Assembly: GCA_009602735.1 (NCBI GenBank) | Contig: WELA01005980.1 | Coordinates: forward strand, 533,414-597,413 | Reading direction: 5' to 3' | Length of the DNA stretch: 64,000 nt | DNA from: Mesotaenium endlicherianum | Taxonomy: Eukaryota; Streptophyta; Zygnematophyceae; Zygnematales; Mesotaeniaceae | Part shown: in pieces, positions 21,030-33,300 of the stretch | How the letters are laid out: each line of letters opens with the position of its first letter | Numbering within the stretch: the first letter of the stretch is position 1 | Position numbers and translations under genes: made by a program | The notes under the pieces: generated by a model | What the model was told of the DNA's origin: nothing | The model's input: the letters and a program-made list of their open reading frames with translations, nothing else | Database searches by the model: none

Positions 21030-23650
21030 ACTCCTGAGTTCACTGGAGGGAGACTGGGTTGTCCATCCCTTTAGGGCAAGTTAAAGACTCCCCCAGTACA
21101 TCTAAAGGAGACTTAGGGACTCTACCCAGGCTGAGTTCAGAAGGAGTCTTGCCCGTTGACGTGTGCACCGCACTATTGACCGCAAACTGAATTTGAGGCA
21201 ACCGGTCATCCCAATTATCTTGTTTTTGGTTAATATATGCTCTCAGCACCTCCTGCAGAACTCGGTTAGTTCTTTCAGTCTGCCCATCAGTCTGAGGGTG
21301 GTTTGCTGTGCTGAGCAGCTGTTTGACTCCCATTAACCCCATTAAAGCTCTCCAGAACTTAGAGGTGAATTTTGAGTCTCTGTCTGAGATGATATTAGAA
21401 GGGAGCCCATGTTGGCATACTACATGGTTGTAGAACTATCTCGCTGTTTCGAGTGCAGTCACTTTGACAGTTGTGGGGATAAAAATGACCATTTTTGTCA
21501 GTTTATCCACGACTACCAGTATTGAATCATGCCCGTTGGCAGTTCTTGGTAGTGAGACCACCCAGTCCATGGATATAGTTTCCCAGCGTCCAGCTGGGAT
21601 GGGCAGTGGTTGCAAGAGACCTCCGGGTGGTGTGTGGCGAGACTTATTTCTCTGACACTGGTCACAGGACTTGACATATTTCAAGACTTCCCGGGGTAAC
21701 CCCTCCCAATGATAATGTTTTGCCAGTTTGCCAACAGTTTTGGCCTGCCCCAAATGTCCACCCAGGAGACTGTCATGCGCTTGACTCAGTAAGAGAGACC
21801 TTATTTCCAAGTTATTAGGAATGACCAGCTTCAGCCTGCCTGAAGTGGTTTCAGTCACCCAGACCCCTCCCTTAAGCTTATACCCGAGTGCAGTAGCACG
21901 ACACACACCAGTAGTGGGGCTGGGCTCAAATGTTGGGTCAGAAAGGTAGGCTTTCCTAAGTTGTTCAAGGAAGGACTTTTTCACCTTTAGTGAAGTGAGT
22001 GCACACAGGACTTTATCTACAGCATGCTGACTGAAGTTCCTTTCGTGCAAGTCAGGTCTTCTAGAGAGTGCATCAGCAGGATTTAACTTCCCTGGTTTGT
22101 AGTCGATCTGGACTTGGAACTGCTCCAGCATCTGGCTCCAGCGGTTCTCCCTCCTCGACAGCTTGGACTTCTTCTGAAAGTGGGTCAGAGCTAGATGATC
22201 TGTAATCACCTTAAAAGCTTTACCATGTAAGTATGCTCTCCACTGTTTGAGTACATGAATGATAGCTAGCAGCTCTTTATCATGCACTGAGTAATTAATC
22301 TCCGCTGGATTAAATTTCATAGACTCATACAACACTGGATGCCACTCCTGCCGTACCTTACCATCCTTTGTGGTTTTGTCAGCAGGTTGCAACAAAATAG
22401 CACCCATGGCAAAGTCAGAGGCATCAGTAACCACCTGCACCGGTTTGCTGGGATCATACACGGCTAGCACTGGGGCAGAACAAAGGGCATCTTTAAGGGT
22501 CAGGAACGCAGCCTGCTGCTCTTCCCCCCACACATACCCTATGTCTTTCTTAGTAAGGTCAGTCAATTTATTGGCCTTTGTGGAATAATTCTCAATTAAT
22601 CTCCTATAGTGGTTAGCCAACCTGAGGAAGGATCTAACTTCAGAGACAAACTGTGGTACTGGCCAGTCCCTTATGGTCTGGACTTTCTTAGGATCCACGC
22701 TGATGCCCTTTTTGCCGACAATGTGGCGTAAGAATTCAATACTGTCTTTAAAGAAATCACACTTGCTCATTTTAGCATACAAGTGATTTTTCCGCAGAGT
22801 GTCCAGCACTTTCTTTAGGTGTTCAGTGTGCTGAGCTTCATCTTTAGAGAAAATTAAAATATCATCCAGGAAAACTTGCACAAAATTATCCAAATAAGGT
22901 CTGAAAATGTCATTCATAGCACCCATGAAGGTGGCAGGAGCATTAGTCAGTCCAAATGGCATCACGTTGAACTCATAGTGTCTATAACGTGTGCGGAAGG
23001 CAGTCTTGTGTTCATCCCCCTCAGCAATTCTGATCTGATGATAACCACTCTTGAGATCCATCTTACTCAACACCTTAGCACCAGACAGGGTATCAAGCAA
23101 GTCCTCAATCCTGGGTAAAGCATACTTGTTCTTTACTGTAATTCTGTTCAGGGCTCTGTAATCCACACACATCCGCATACTGCCATCCTTTTTCTTAACA
23201 AATAGGATGGGTGCGCCGTAAGGTGATTTACTGGGAGAAATATAACCATTTTCCTCAAGCTCTGCAATCTGTGTTTTCAACTCCTCGCTCTCCACATAAG
23301 ACAAGCCATAAGTGCGTTGCCAAGGTGGCTGACTCCCAGGTAATAGATCAATCCTATGTTCTACTTCCCGCTTAGGGGGTAGTCCTGGAGGCATATTAAA
23401 CACATTCGTGTACTGAGCAACAATGTTTGCAGCAGTAGGGTGCTCCGGAGGGCTTACCTTTTTCTTCACCACGTCTTCAGGTTGAGGAGGTACCTCTCTG
23501 AGCAGCAGACATAACATTCTGTCTTCCTTCTGGTTCCATCTTTTGACGAACTCTATTGCATTCAGCAACTTGCATCCTTCTGGAAGCCTCTTCTTTTCCT
23601 TCATTTGCCATCCACACAGGACAAGAGGAAGAGCACTGGTGGGTGCCAAG
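21030..23650 (-). CDS. N pol: reverse transcriptase, RNase H, integrase
   Basis: RT signatures are [29 protein letters not shown] and [10 protein letters not shown], with RNase H including [14 protein letters not shown]. The integrase zinc region has [10 protein letters not shown] and [10 protein letters not shown]. The core begins [10 protein letters not shown] and reads [17 protein letters not shown] near its end. Typical chromovirus pol order and spacing. Confidence 0.9.
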
Positions 23651-23689
23651 TCAGTCTGCCCATCACTGGCTCCTCTCACTTAAACTGTA

Positions 23690-24260
23690 CCTCTGCTCCA
23701 ACACACTTCAGCTTGAAGCCTATTAATCCAGGACCTGCCTAGCACGAGATCATAAAAGCCGGTGTTGAGTACCTCAAATGTAAGCGTTTCAGTTAGAACT
23801 GCAATGCCAGAACCTAACTGGACCTCAATAGGCTTGGTTATAACTCCTCCCGAGATTCTTGAGGCATCTCCAAGGAATATTTTTCTATTCCCTTGTGTGA
23901 CAGTAGGCAGCCTTAGCCGCTTAACTAAGTCCTTGTGAATAAAAGTATGTGACGCCCCTCCGTCAACAAATGCCCTCACCTTCCTACCTGCAATCATGCA
24001 ATGCAGTAGGATAGGGGGGACTGTCTTTTCCTGACTTTCGCATTGTTCTCCTGACGTAGCAAAGAAATGTTGGACATCAGGTGGAACAAGAGCATCCAGA
24101 GTGTGCACTCTCTGGACGTCTATATTACTGATGGTCTCCTTTATCTGTTTGTCAGGCATGCATAGTGAATCCAGTTCAGCAGGACCCATAATACCTGCTA
24201 CGAGGGCAGCTAGTGACGACTCACTATCTCTAGCATCCTCACAGTCAGTAGACTGGATTA
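23690..24260 (-). CDS. N retropepsin-like protease
   Basis: Aspartic protease segment between gag and RT with FVDGGASHTFIH as the flap/active-site block and FYDLVLGRSWI near its end, a Ty3-type arrangement. Confidence 0.8.
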
Positions 24261-25697
24261 CTGACTGTTGCTGTCTTTTAAAGGTTGGTCTTTTCTCTCG
24301 ACCTTCGGAAGGTGCTTGACTGGACACTGTTCTCTGTAGAGGCCCAACTGCTGACAATGGTAGCAAGTGGATTTTGCTGAGGCTGGTCTTGGCTTAGTCC
24401 TACCACCACCTCTTCCATAGCCGCCTCGAGAGGAACCACCTCTACCTCTAGACTGAATAGCATTGTACTCATACTCATATTCATCACCCTGATTATCCTC
24501 AGCCTGGTCTCCTTCAATTGCATTGTAGGAACCGTGGGGCTTTTTGACAATCTTAGACACCAAAGCGTTACTCTGGCGCTTGTGATTGAACTGCTGCTGA
24601 TCCCAGGCGTCAGCATCCTGGATCAAGTCAGCCAGTTTCTCATACTTTTTCTCAGCGAAATGACCAGAGACTTCGGATTTCAAGCCATACCTGAAGTATG
24701 CTATCCTATACCGTTCTGGCAAGTCTGGCTGTTTCATCATGTTCTCTTGGAACTTTTGAGCAAACTCAGCAACTGAAGTGGTCTGCTTCAGTGTCAGGGA
24801 GATCATCGCATAGATAGCTTTCTCCTGCTGGTTGATGACATCAAACTTCTCATGCAACTTCTCGACAAACTCTACCCACGTAGGGTCACCGAGTTGCCGA
24901 GCCGTACGCTCTCCTTTCCAGTAAAGCCACCAGTCTGCGGCACTGCCTTTCAGTAGCGCACCGGTGTGCCTGACCTTCTCGTAATCTTGCAGTTCTGGGT
25001 AGTTCTCCAGCCACTGCTCAACATCCGCGAGAAACTTGATCAGGTAATATTTTCTGTTTCCCTCAGGATCATAGTCCTGGGGAGGTTTCGGCTTGGGCTT
25101 ACTAGGCCCTCGGCCACCACCACTAGTGGTTTGAGACCCCAGTTGGTCTCTGTCCCGCAGTAGGGACATAATGATTCTTTTGTCCTCCTGTTGGGACTGA
25201 TACATGGTCGCCATTTGCGACTGCATCGGAACGAACAATGCTTCCAAGTCTACACTCTGGGGTGGTAGATTAGCAAATGCAGCAGCAGCATTGACCTCTA
25301 CTCGCTGAGTAGTGTCGTCAACAGTCCCTCTCGCTCCTGCAGCAGCAATTCCTGCCGCATTCAGCCGGTCACGTATTTGACCTAGGGGTACATTGAGTTG
25401 TACAGCAGGAGGTGGGTTCAGAACATTGGCCCTTGATGCCATAAGTTCCTCGACAGTGCGCTCGTCAGCGGGCTGTCTTTCCCTCCTTTCTGTATCTTTA
25501 GCGACCTTTGCTAATTGTTCATCTTCTAGCCTGGCTCTCTCCTCCTCAGCTTGCTGTGCTGCGACTGCGGCAATAGCAGCTGCCTCATCTGCAGCCTCCC
25601 TAGCTGCAGTATCTGCTACTGCTTCAGAATAGGTACGGTTTCTCGCTACATGGCTTTCCGCCTGGTTTTCAACATTCTCGTTATCTTGGTTCTCCAT
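24260..25697 (-). CDS. N gag
   Basis: About 479 residues from the ATG at 25,697. An Ala/Glu-rich coiled N-terminus (AAQQAEEERARLEDEQ) is followed by a capsid-type core (KFLADVEQWLENY, GSAADWWLYWKGE, WVEFVEKLHEKFD, TSVAEFAQKFQENM). The nucleocapsid has an RGG-like run and a CCHC zinc knuckle (CYHCQQLGLYREQC). Confidence 0.88.
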
Positions 25698-25755
25698 GTC
25701 TCAAGAGTTGCTAGTTTGAGACCTTGTCCTTACCATACAAAGAAGACTGTGATAA

Positions 25756-25769
25756 GTGCTCCGATACCA
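25756..25769 (-). other. N primer binding site (initiator tRNA-Met type)
   Basis: One base after the 5' LTR the minus strand reads TGGTATCGGAGCAC, close to the usual TGGTATCAGAGC complement of initiator tRNA-Met. Confidence 0.75.
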
Positions 25770-25770
25770 C

Positions 25771-26511
25771 TGAAATGAATCAACTTACCAAATAGGCGAT
25801 NAACTTACCAAATAGGGGATTAACAATCAATAAAGATCTTTATATCAGCAAGTAATCTTTATGGTATTTTCCGTTAACTGGTTAAACGGCAAAGGACAAT
25901 ACACTAGCAGTGAATAATACTCGTAAGTCAAATGCGAGTAAACTAGCATCAATAATGCAAATCAGTAAACTCATACATAAGCAAGGTTAGCAGACAGTGC
26001 GTGTCAATGGCTTCTCGCCTTGGATTCAGATCTCTCTCAGTAAGCTTTACAAGAGAGTTGGCCCCGTTTCCGAATGCCGAACTCGAGAGCAATGTCTAGC
26101 GTATGTACATGGAATGAGTTTACTGTTCAACGGTCAGTGCGATGGCACCGCCTACCCGGGAGTTAACCACGTTGGTAGGACCTCTGTTAACCAAATCCAC
26201 CACCATCTCCCATCATCCCGAATCGCCATCCATCATAGGGATGTAATCTGGCCATTCATCTAGCATACCACACTTAGATGCATACCGAGGCAGTTCGCTG
26301 CTACCGAGTACGAAAGTCAGCTGGCTGACAAAGAATGTGTCAGCAAGCTGACTTAAGGTGACACCAGCCTGCTACTTCCGTCCGAGTCATTAAATTGCTA
26401 GTAAATATAAAGTCCAGCAGACTGATTATTAACTAGAGTTCAGCAGGCTGAACTTATTTAACTATATTATTTAAATGAATATTATGTCAACCAATATACT
26501 GATTCATTACA
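25771..26511 (-). repeat. N 5' LTR
   Basis: 741 bp, longer than the other LTR partly because a 19-base segment is repeated around the single N at 25,801. It borders the right target duplication gccga. Confidence 0.9.
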
Positions 26512-27355
26512 GCCGAGCTCCGGACCCGCACTGAGCTTGTGGGTGACCCACCAGTGGCGACCCTGCTAGCTGATCCAGTGCAAGCCTTCTGGAACATCCT
26601 GAAGACAGAGTTCCAGGCTGCAATTGAAGAGAAGGTGTACGAGCTGCACCATTTCTTCCGACGCAAGAACGAGACTATCCGCATGATGTACCGCTGCTTG
26701 GTGCACCACCGCCGCGATGTCGGCACTGTCACTGACCGGGAGGCCGCGGAGATCTTCTTGCGTGCCGTCGAGCCGCGTCTAAGGGAGAGGGCCGTAGTTC
26801 CCCTCATTGACCGCCACGGTTCAGAGTATTCTCTGGAGCAGGCCTACCTCTCCGTTGAGAAGCAGAGCTTGGCCGCCGCACGGAGCAACATTAGCGATCG
26901 TGTGGGCTTAGCATCCACGGGCGTGCGCCAGGAGGCCTCAATGCTGCCGTCTTCTACGACGCGCACGACGCCTGCCCGCCAGCCCCAGTCGCAGCAGCAG
27001 CAGCCTCAGCGCTCTCAGCTGCCCCAGCAGACGCAGCAGCGCGTAGCTACGCGTGGCCGCATTTCCATGGCTGCCACCACGAGCGATCCCTGCCGGTCCT
27101 GCGGGAAGACGGGCCACTCACGCCAGAACAGCACTCTCGCGCAGAATGGCAAGCCCGGCGACTGCACCTATTGTGGCAAGGCCGGCCTCTTGCAGATCGT
27201 CTGTCTGCAAAAGAAGCGCGACGTCAAGAACGGACGCGCTCGCGACGGCCCTACGCCTTCAGCAGGACAGCGAGGCGCACGCAACCCTCGTACGGGTGGC
27301 CGCCCCGCGATGACAGCAGCTACAACCACAACGGACGCCGCATTGATGCCTTGAG
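26512..27355 (+). pseudogene. D1 gag, C-terminal part with zinc knuckles
   Basis: Continues D1 gag after element N. A capsid-like helical region (VQAFWNILKTEFQAAIEEKV) and a Gln/Ser/Pro-rich linker are followed by two zinc-knuckle-like blocks (CRSCGKTGHS and CTYCGKAG). The D2 counterpart is at 49,540-49,950. Confidence 0.7.
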
Positions 27356-29539
27356 CCGACTACTGCAGCTTCGACGACGTCAGCGACGCCCGCGTGGAGG
27401 CCAACGCGGAGATCGCTAGACTCCGTGGCCTCGTCGACGTCGATAACTATGACGCTTGCGGAGCACTCCTTGCGTCCGCTCCACCGTCCTACGCCACAAC
27501 ACTGACAGCTGGCGCACGCACAGCTTCAGCGCACCCATCAGGCTCAGCGGCAGCATCGTAGCCCCGCGCACGTCCGCGTTACGACGTAGCGCCCGCTGCC
27601 AGAGCTGCACGCGCCCGCACAGGCAGCTCTGCTAGCCCTGTGCGCACCGCTCTGACAGCTGTCAGAAGCAACAGCCTGAGCCCCGACAGACTGCCGGATG
27701 GCAGGCTGCACGACTGCGCGGATGCGCCATCTCCCGGCGCAAACACGCGCGCACGCGGACCAGCCCGCGCGCCAGCTGAGGCCCCGACAGAGCCCCTGGC
27801 TTGCGCTTCCCTGCTGGCATCAGCAGGCCTCCCGTCGGCCCGCGTAGCGATCGCTGGCAGGCAGGGACGGGGGCACCTGGCGACATGCACGGCTACAGCG
27901 GGTCCGGCCGCAGCCTCCCTCTCCGTCCGTGCGGCACGCCCGTGCGCAGCTCTGCGCACAAACAGGGACATGAGCCGGTCCCCGCTGGCTGCTGCAGACA
28001 ACAAGCTCCAGCAGAACCCGCCACGTGGCACGCGCACGGCAGGCGGGGCCGCCTCTGCCGACAGCAGCATGCACGCACGCACGCTGGCTCGCACGCGCGC
28101 CCAACGCACTGCGCTGCCAGGTCCACGGCACACACAACGACGCCACGACGTCGTCAGAGCGGCAGCTGCAGCTGCGCACAGCAGCTGCACCCACGCACTG
28201 CCAAGGGACGCATGCGCGCAGGCCTGCACGGCCAGCGCAGCGACGNNNNNNNNNNNNNNNNNNNNNNNNNNNNNNNNNNNNNNNNNNNNNNNNNNNNNNN
28301 NNNNNNNNNNNNNNNNNNNNNNNNNNNNNNNNNNNNNNNNNNNNNNNNNNNNNNNNNNNNNNNNNNNNNNNNNNNNNNNNNNNNNNNNNNNNNNNNNNNN
28401 NNNNNNNNNNNNNNNNNNNNNNNNNNNNNNNNNNNNNNNNNNNNNNNNNNNNNNNNNNNNNNNNNNNNNNNNNNNNNNNNNNNNNNNNNNNNNNNNNNNN
28501 NNNNNNNNNNNNNNNNNNNNNNNNNNNNNNNNNNNNNNNNNNNNNNNNNNNNNNNNNNNNNNNNNNNNNNNNNNNNNNNNNNNNNNNNNNNNNNNNNNNN
28601 NNNNNNNNNNNNNNNNNNNNNNNNNNNNNNNNNNNNNNNNNNNNNNNNNNNNNNNNNNNNNNNNNNNNNNNNNNNNNNNNNNNNNNNNNNNNNNNNNNNN
28701 NNNNNNNNNNNNNNNNNNNNNNNNNNNNNNNNNNNNNNNNNNNNNNNNNNNNNNNNNNNNNNNNNNNNNNNNNNNNNNNNNNNNNNNNNNNNNNNNNNNN
28801 NNNNNNNNNNNNNNNNNNNNNNNNNNNNNNNNNNNNNNNNNNNNNNNNNNNNNNNNNNNNNNNNNNNNNNNNNNNNNNNNNNNNNNNNNNNNNNNNNNNN
28901 NNNNNNNNNNNNNNNNNNNNNNNNNNNNNNNNNNNNNNNNNNNNNNNNNNNNNNNNNNNNNNNNNNNNNNNNNNNNNNNNNNNNNNNNNNNNNNNNNNNN
29001 NNNNNNNNNNNNNNNNNNNNNNNNNNNNNNNNNNNNNNACGCGCGCAGCCACACGGCAACCGCTCCGCAGTCGGGGGCGCGAGCCGCGAGCACACGCTCG
29101 CCGCACCGGCCAGTCGGCCCGTTGTTCCGCATAAGCGCGTCGGTTCAGACCAGGGACGCCGGACGGAGGAGGCACCGCGGCTGCCTCGTTCCTTCCGCAT
29201 CCTAGAGCCCTCCACGACCTCAGCAGAGCCGACGTCACATGCGCTCGCTTCACCTATGACAACGGTGCAGCTCAGCGCCGAGGTCATCTCTCTAGCACTG
29301 CACCGCATGCTGGCGGTCTCCTTCGCAGAGCTCGGCGTCTCTATGGAGGCAACGAGGCAGGCCGCTCAGCTGATGCTCCAGTCACGCAGAGCCACGCTGC
29401 GCACCGCCACCAGGAGGCCGACGGCCGATGCCGCCACCGCGGTGCAATCCACGCCCGCGCGCCCTGCGCATGAGCGCAGGATGATCAGCACTCCTAACGC
29501 CGCGTTTTTGGATAATTCGCAGGGGATTGTGCTTGTCAA
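27356..29539 (+). other. D1 spacer between gag and protease, with gap
   Basis: GC-rich, Ala/Arg-rich low-complexity sequence interrupted by unknown bases. Long open frames through the N run are artefacts. No domain was recognised on either side of the gap. Confidence 0.5.
28246..29038. other. Assembly gap (793 N)
   Basis: Run of unknown bases inside D1. It hides part of the gag-protease spacer. Confidence 0.99.
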
Positions 29540-29850
29540 CACCCAGGCGCCGTAGCGCATCATGTTTGACACAGGCGCGCAGCCGGTTCTCATCAGCCTC
29601 CGCTACTTCCGTCAGCTGGGACTCTCTTCCGCTGACTTGGAGGACTCTCCGACGCGCATTAACACCGCCGCCGGCACGTCCGAGACCGTCGCCGGCCGCA
29701 CGAGGTTGGCGCTACTGTTCACTCTGCGCCCAGGCACGGCAGACAAGACAACCATCCATCGGAACGCACTCGTCACTCCTTCCGAGTCCTTCAATGTGCT
29801 CCTAGGGCAGGACGTGCTCTTTCCCATTGGCGCCGCGGTCGACAACTAGG
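29540..29850 (+). pseudogene. D1 retropepsin-like protease
   Basis: MFDTGAQPVLISLRYF is an aspartic protease active-site loop. FNVLLGQDVLFPIGAAVDN matches the hydrophobic strand near the end of Ty3 proteases. D2 has the matching pair TGAQPILLG and YDLLLGQEFNLPIG. Confidence 0.75.
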
Positions 29851-29899
29851 CAGAGCGCGTCTTCTATCGTCCCGACTGGAGGACAGGGGGGACGCGCAC

Positions 29900-31860
29900 C
29901 GCATTGTTGCCCCTTGACATTGTCGATCGCCGCCCAGCAGTGTCCGCTCTTTATGGCTTCATGGGGCTAGACGATGGCCGGCCAGTGGTCAAGACCGATA
30001 AGGACGGGCTCGAGGACGAGGAGATCTCTGTGGGGGTGGACCTGCTCGAGTCACAGGACGAGGAGCCGGACCTACCTAGTGCCGAGCTCCATCTCACGCC
30101 GCAGCAGCAGGCGGATGTCCTGGCAGCCCAGGCCAGGGAGCAGATCCGCATCTGCACTGCCCACAGCGCGATGATGCGGCAGATGGCGGATGATGCCACT
30201 GAGGCCCTCGCCACGGCCAGCACAGCCATCGCTGCCGCCGCCCTTGCCCGCAGTGCGGTCGCAGCGCCTACGGCTCATCAGGGGGTCTCGGCCTCTCGAG
30301 GCGGACCGTCCGCGAGGACCAACGTCCGCGTTTGCCACGACGTGCCTATTGGCGTGGCCATTCAGTACAGTATGGACTCTCAGCCGCCCCCTCACGACGC
30401 CTCGCATCAGACCGGGGAGACTTGGCCTCGCACCACGGCATCCGAAGACGCGGCCATGCGGCAGGCAGCTTATCCTGGCAGATCCAACGACCAGTCCCTC
30501 AAGAGTGAGGAGGAGACACAGTGAGAGCGACTGCCAGAGGCATCCGTCGAGGTACTCAGCGCGGCGCCATCGGAGGAGCCCCCGCCAGCTGCGCCTACGG
30601 CACGCAGGCAGCGCGCACCTACTGGTCCGCCCGGCTTCAGCGCACCCAGCCAGCCCATGACACAAGACTGGCCCAGCAGGGCTCGCACCGACACCGCTGG
30701 ACCCAGCCGTCCAGTGTCGCCGCATCGCACATTTGTTTGCGACGAGTCGGGCTGCCGCGGCCTCCTCTAGCGCTGGCACACACTCCATACAGCAGCCAGC
30801 GCCCAGGCTCAGCGTCCGCGAGCCACACCGCACGACCCCGTCTATCTGCGCCTATCTAACCTACGCACATCGCACTTGGCCGACCATCGGACCCGCTCAA
30901 GAGACCACTCCTCTCCGCGAGACGAGCCGCTCCCGATCGCTCACACCCCTTTACGAGACGCGAGAGGTGACTCCCCCCCGCGAGACGCGCGCCCGCTCCG
31001 TCACGCCGCCCTACGACGACAGGGACCGCACACCTCCTTACAACGACACGCAGGCCCGCGGGGACACGCCGCCATACGACGACACACGAGACCGACGCCG
31101 CACTCCGCCCTTCCGGCCCCTCTCAGCTGGCGACAACGCTCAGTCTTCTTCCGAGGCGCATTTCGTGATGCTGGCCCCTACAGTTCCGTGCGCCAGCGTC
31201 CCTCGCAGCCACATCGCTGGCGACGGTCCCTCCGGGTCACCTCCTCCCAAGGTGGCCCGCACCAACAGCAGGCCGCCTAGTCGTCATCCATTTACGACCG
31301 CCGCACGCACACGGCTCATGTCTAGTCTCCGGCAGCCCCGAGATGCGCCCGTCCCACGAAGGCAGCCCCGGCCGCAAGTCCAGCCGGCCCCTCGCCGGCT
31401 AGTTCGATCCCCGCAGGAGGTCGACAGCTCCAAGCGCTCCGTCTGCACAGTCCCCTCTGCAGACATGCGTGCACGCCAGCGGGCTTACTTTGACCCGCAC
31501 CCCTACTTGACTCCGCGTCCCGTTCTTGACCAGCTGGCCCACGCGGCCTCGCACCAGACTGACCGCGCCCAGCGCGACAAGTGGCAGCAGCTGTGCGTGG
31601 CCTCGGCCCGACGTCAGGCCCGCGCTGTCTCTCCCACAGCCCTGCAGGATGCGCGCCTGCGGTGGCGCACCTACCAGGACCACGCACGGGAGGAGCGTCC
31701 GCAGCCGCTCACTGACCGCATCCCCAGCCTTACGCGTGACTACGCAGACCGTGCTGTGGCCGCCCTCCCATGGCGCCACATCAGCACAGCGCCGAGCGTA
31801 CCTTCCCGCCGCCCGCTCAGCTTGGCACCCCTGCAATGGGGTGTCGCCCACTTCTGACTC
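29900..31860 (+). other. D1 low-complexity coding spacer with TPPYDD-type repeats
   Basis: About 2 kb between protease and methyltransferase. The first part is acidic and Ala-rich (PQQQADVLAAQAREQ). The central part, about 30,900-31,110, has tandem copies of a 9-12 residue unit with the core TPPYDD or TPPRET. The last part is Arg/Ala-rich with regularly spaced helices. Predicted disordered from composition; no known domain. Confidence 0.5.
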
Positions 31861-31869
31861 CTATCTGCG

Positions 31870-32850
31870 CAGACGCTCTAGACGAGCGGCCCGGCGGCAT
31901 CGTCCTCGTCCACCGGGTTACTCGCGACCTTACAGGCCGACATCCCGGTGCGCCGCTACGTCTACGTCGATCCCGGTCCTGAGGCCCAGCAGGTGGCCCG
32001 TCGGCAGATGGCGTTGGGCCACGAGCGATTCCCTGACCTCCTTCCCGAGCACGCATTCCGCCGCGCTCAGACAGACTGGCCCATGGACATCCGCGACATC
32101 ACCGTCGAGCATGTCACCCGACTTGGGCCCATTGACCTCGTCATCGCCGGTTGGGAGTGCCAAGGCTTCTCCAGAGCCGGGCGTGGCAGGGCGCTCAGCG
32201 ATCCCCGCACGGCCCTCTTCTGGCACTTGCTCCGCGTCCTCAACATTGTTGAGGATCGCCAGCCGCCACACACACTCGCGTGGGTCCTGGAGAACGTGGC
32301 CGCACGCCACGATCGCCGACCCGACGTTAGCGCCGACTTCGCTCTTTGCAGCAGTTACGTCGGCCGCGAGGCCGTCATCGACGCTGCCCAGATTGGTTCC
32401 TTCGCGCACCGCGTCCGCGCCTACTTTACGAACCTGGCCATGCCAGGTACTCTCGAGGCGTTGGCCGCCTCTCATCCACGTCACCCACGCACCGTCGACT
32501 CCATCCTCGATGCCCCTCGTCTGGCCTAACGCGTGACTGCACTACCACATCCCTCCATGGCGCAGTGTGAGGTCCTTCATGACGTCACTCGCGCACTGCC
32601 GACTTTTCTCAGCCGTTACGACAGCGACGCCTTCGTCGGGGATCAGCGCGGGATGGTCATCGACCTGGAGACTGGCATGTTTGACAGGCCGCGCCCTGCG
32701 GAGATGGAGCGTGCCATGGGCTTCCCGCCGCATCTCACGCAAGTGGACGGTCTCACTGAGGTGAACCGCATTCGCCTCTTGGGGCAGGCAATCGACGCCA
32801 ACGTCCTCACGTGGATTCTACTGCAGACGCAGGCCTTGGCGCCTCTCTAC
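31870..32850 (+). pseudogene. D1 DNMT3-like C5 cytosine methyltransferase domain
   Basis: Conserved blocks appear in canonical order: a cofactor-site strand ending RRYVYVD, the catalytic-loop motif IV as DLVIAGWECQGFSRAG, motif VI as WVLENVAA, motif VIII as IGSFAHRVRAYFTNL, and the C-terminal pair MERAMGFPPHLTQV and RIRLLGQAIDANVL. The AHR--YF block and the GFP-H/RLLG ending are those of DNMT3-type enzymes. Motif order is not rearranged as in plant DRM. Such enzymes methylate cytosine at C5. The position between protease and RT makes it part of the element rather than a neighbour, and D2 has the same part in the same place. The copy is broken in places. Confidence 0.85.
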
Positions 32851-33300
32851 GCCGCAGCCCGGCATCCCGAGCTACCTCGGCCTGCCGACGATGACTCCAC
32901 CGACGATGACAATCAGACCCCGCCATGCACGACGTGGCATCCTCAGCGCGCAGGGCCTGCACCGCCAGCGCGCACCCGCCCCCCCTCCCCACCGCCGCGC
33001 GGGGAGGACTCTGGTTCGCTGGGGGGGGGCCGGCGGAGAGAGGAGTCCTCACAGCGACCCAGGGAGTCCCGGTCACCTTTTCTTTTTCCTCGCTCACAGG
33101 CAGACGGTGCCAGGCAGCTGGCCGCAGCTGCCACGGTGCAGGTACCAGCGGCAGGCCGAGCGCCAACCGTTGCGGGGCAGGTGACACCTGCAGCACCACA
33201 ATCTACCCCAACGGCAAAACAAGAGACTCCAGCTGCAGGCCAGGCGACGCCACCAGCTCCATCGACATGGAAGCTGGGGGGGACACTCACCAAAGCAGAG
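32851..33300 (+). other. D1 Pro/Ala/Thr-rich linker between methyltransferase and RT
   Basis: Low-complexity coding sequence with repeated AAPQSTPTA and AAGQATPPAP type units. No domain. Confidence 0.5.

Larger units (their letters stand above)
17636..26511 (-). mobile_element. N: complete-looking chromovirus (Ty3/gypsy) nested in D1 gag
   Basis: 8,876-bp LTR element on the minus strand with LTRs at 25,771-26,511 (5') and 17,636-18,350 (3'). Termini are TGAAATGAATC and GATTCATTACA, an imperfect inverted repeat. A perfect 5-bp target duplication, gccga, lies at 17,631-17,635 and 26,512-26,516. Parts in element order: LTR, primer site, gag with zinc knuckle, retropepsin, RT-RNase H, integrase, chromodomain, an extra coding region of about 2 kb, polypurine tract, LTR. 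Long stretches are open; only a few breaks (about three or four) are seen. LTRs look about 2-3 percent different by eye. It is younger than D1, since it sits inside it. Confidence 0.92.

Noticed and set aside
27579-29555. Very long open frames on both strands around 27.6-29.5 kb
   Set aside because: They run through 793 unknown bases and are open only because N codons cannot be stops. The flanks are GC-rich low-complexity D1 spacer.
31870-32850. Reading the methyltransferase as an unrelated host gene next to the element
   Set aside because: D2 has the same domain in the same slot, and the sequence continues from protease spacer into RT without any sign of host exons or element ends.
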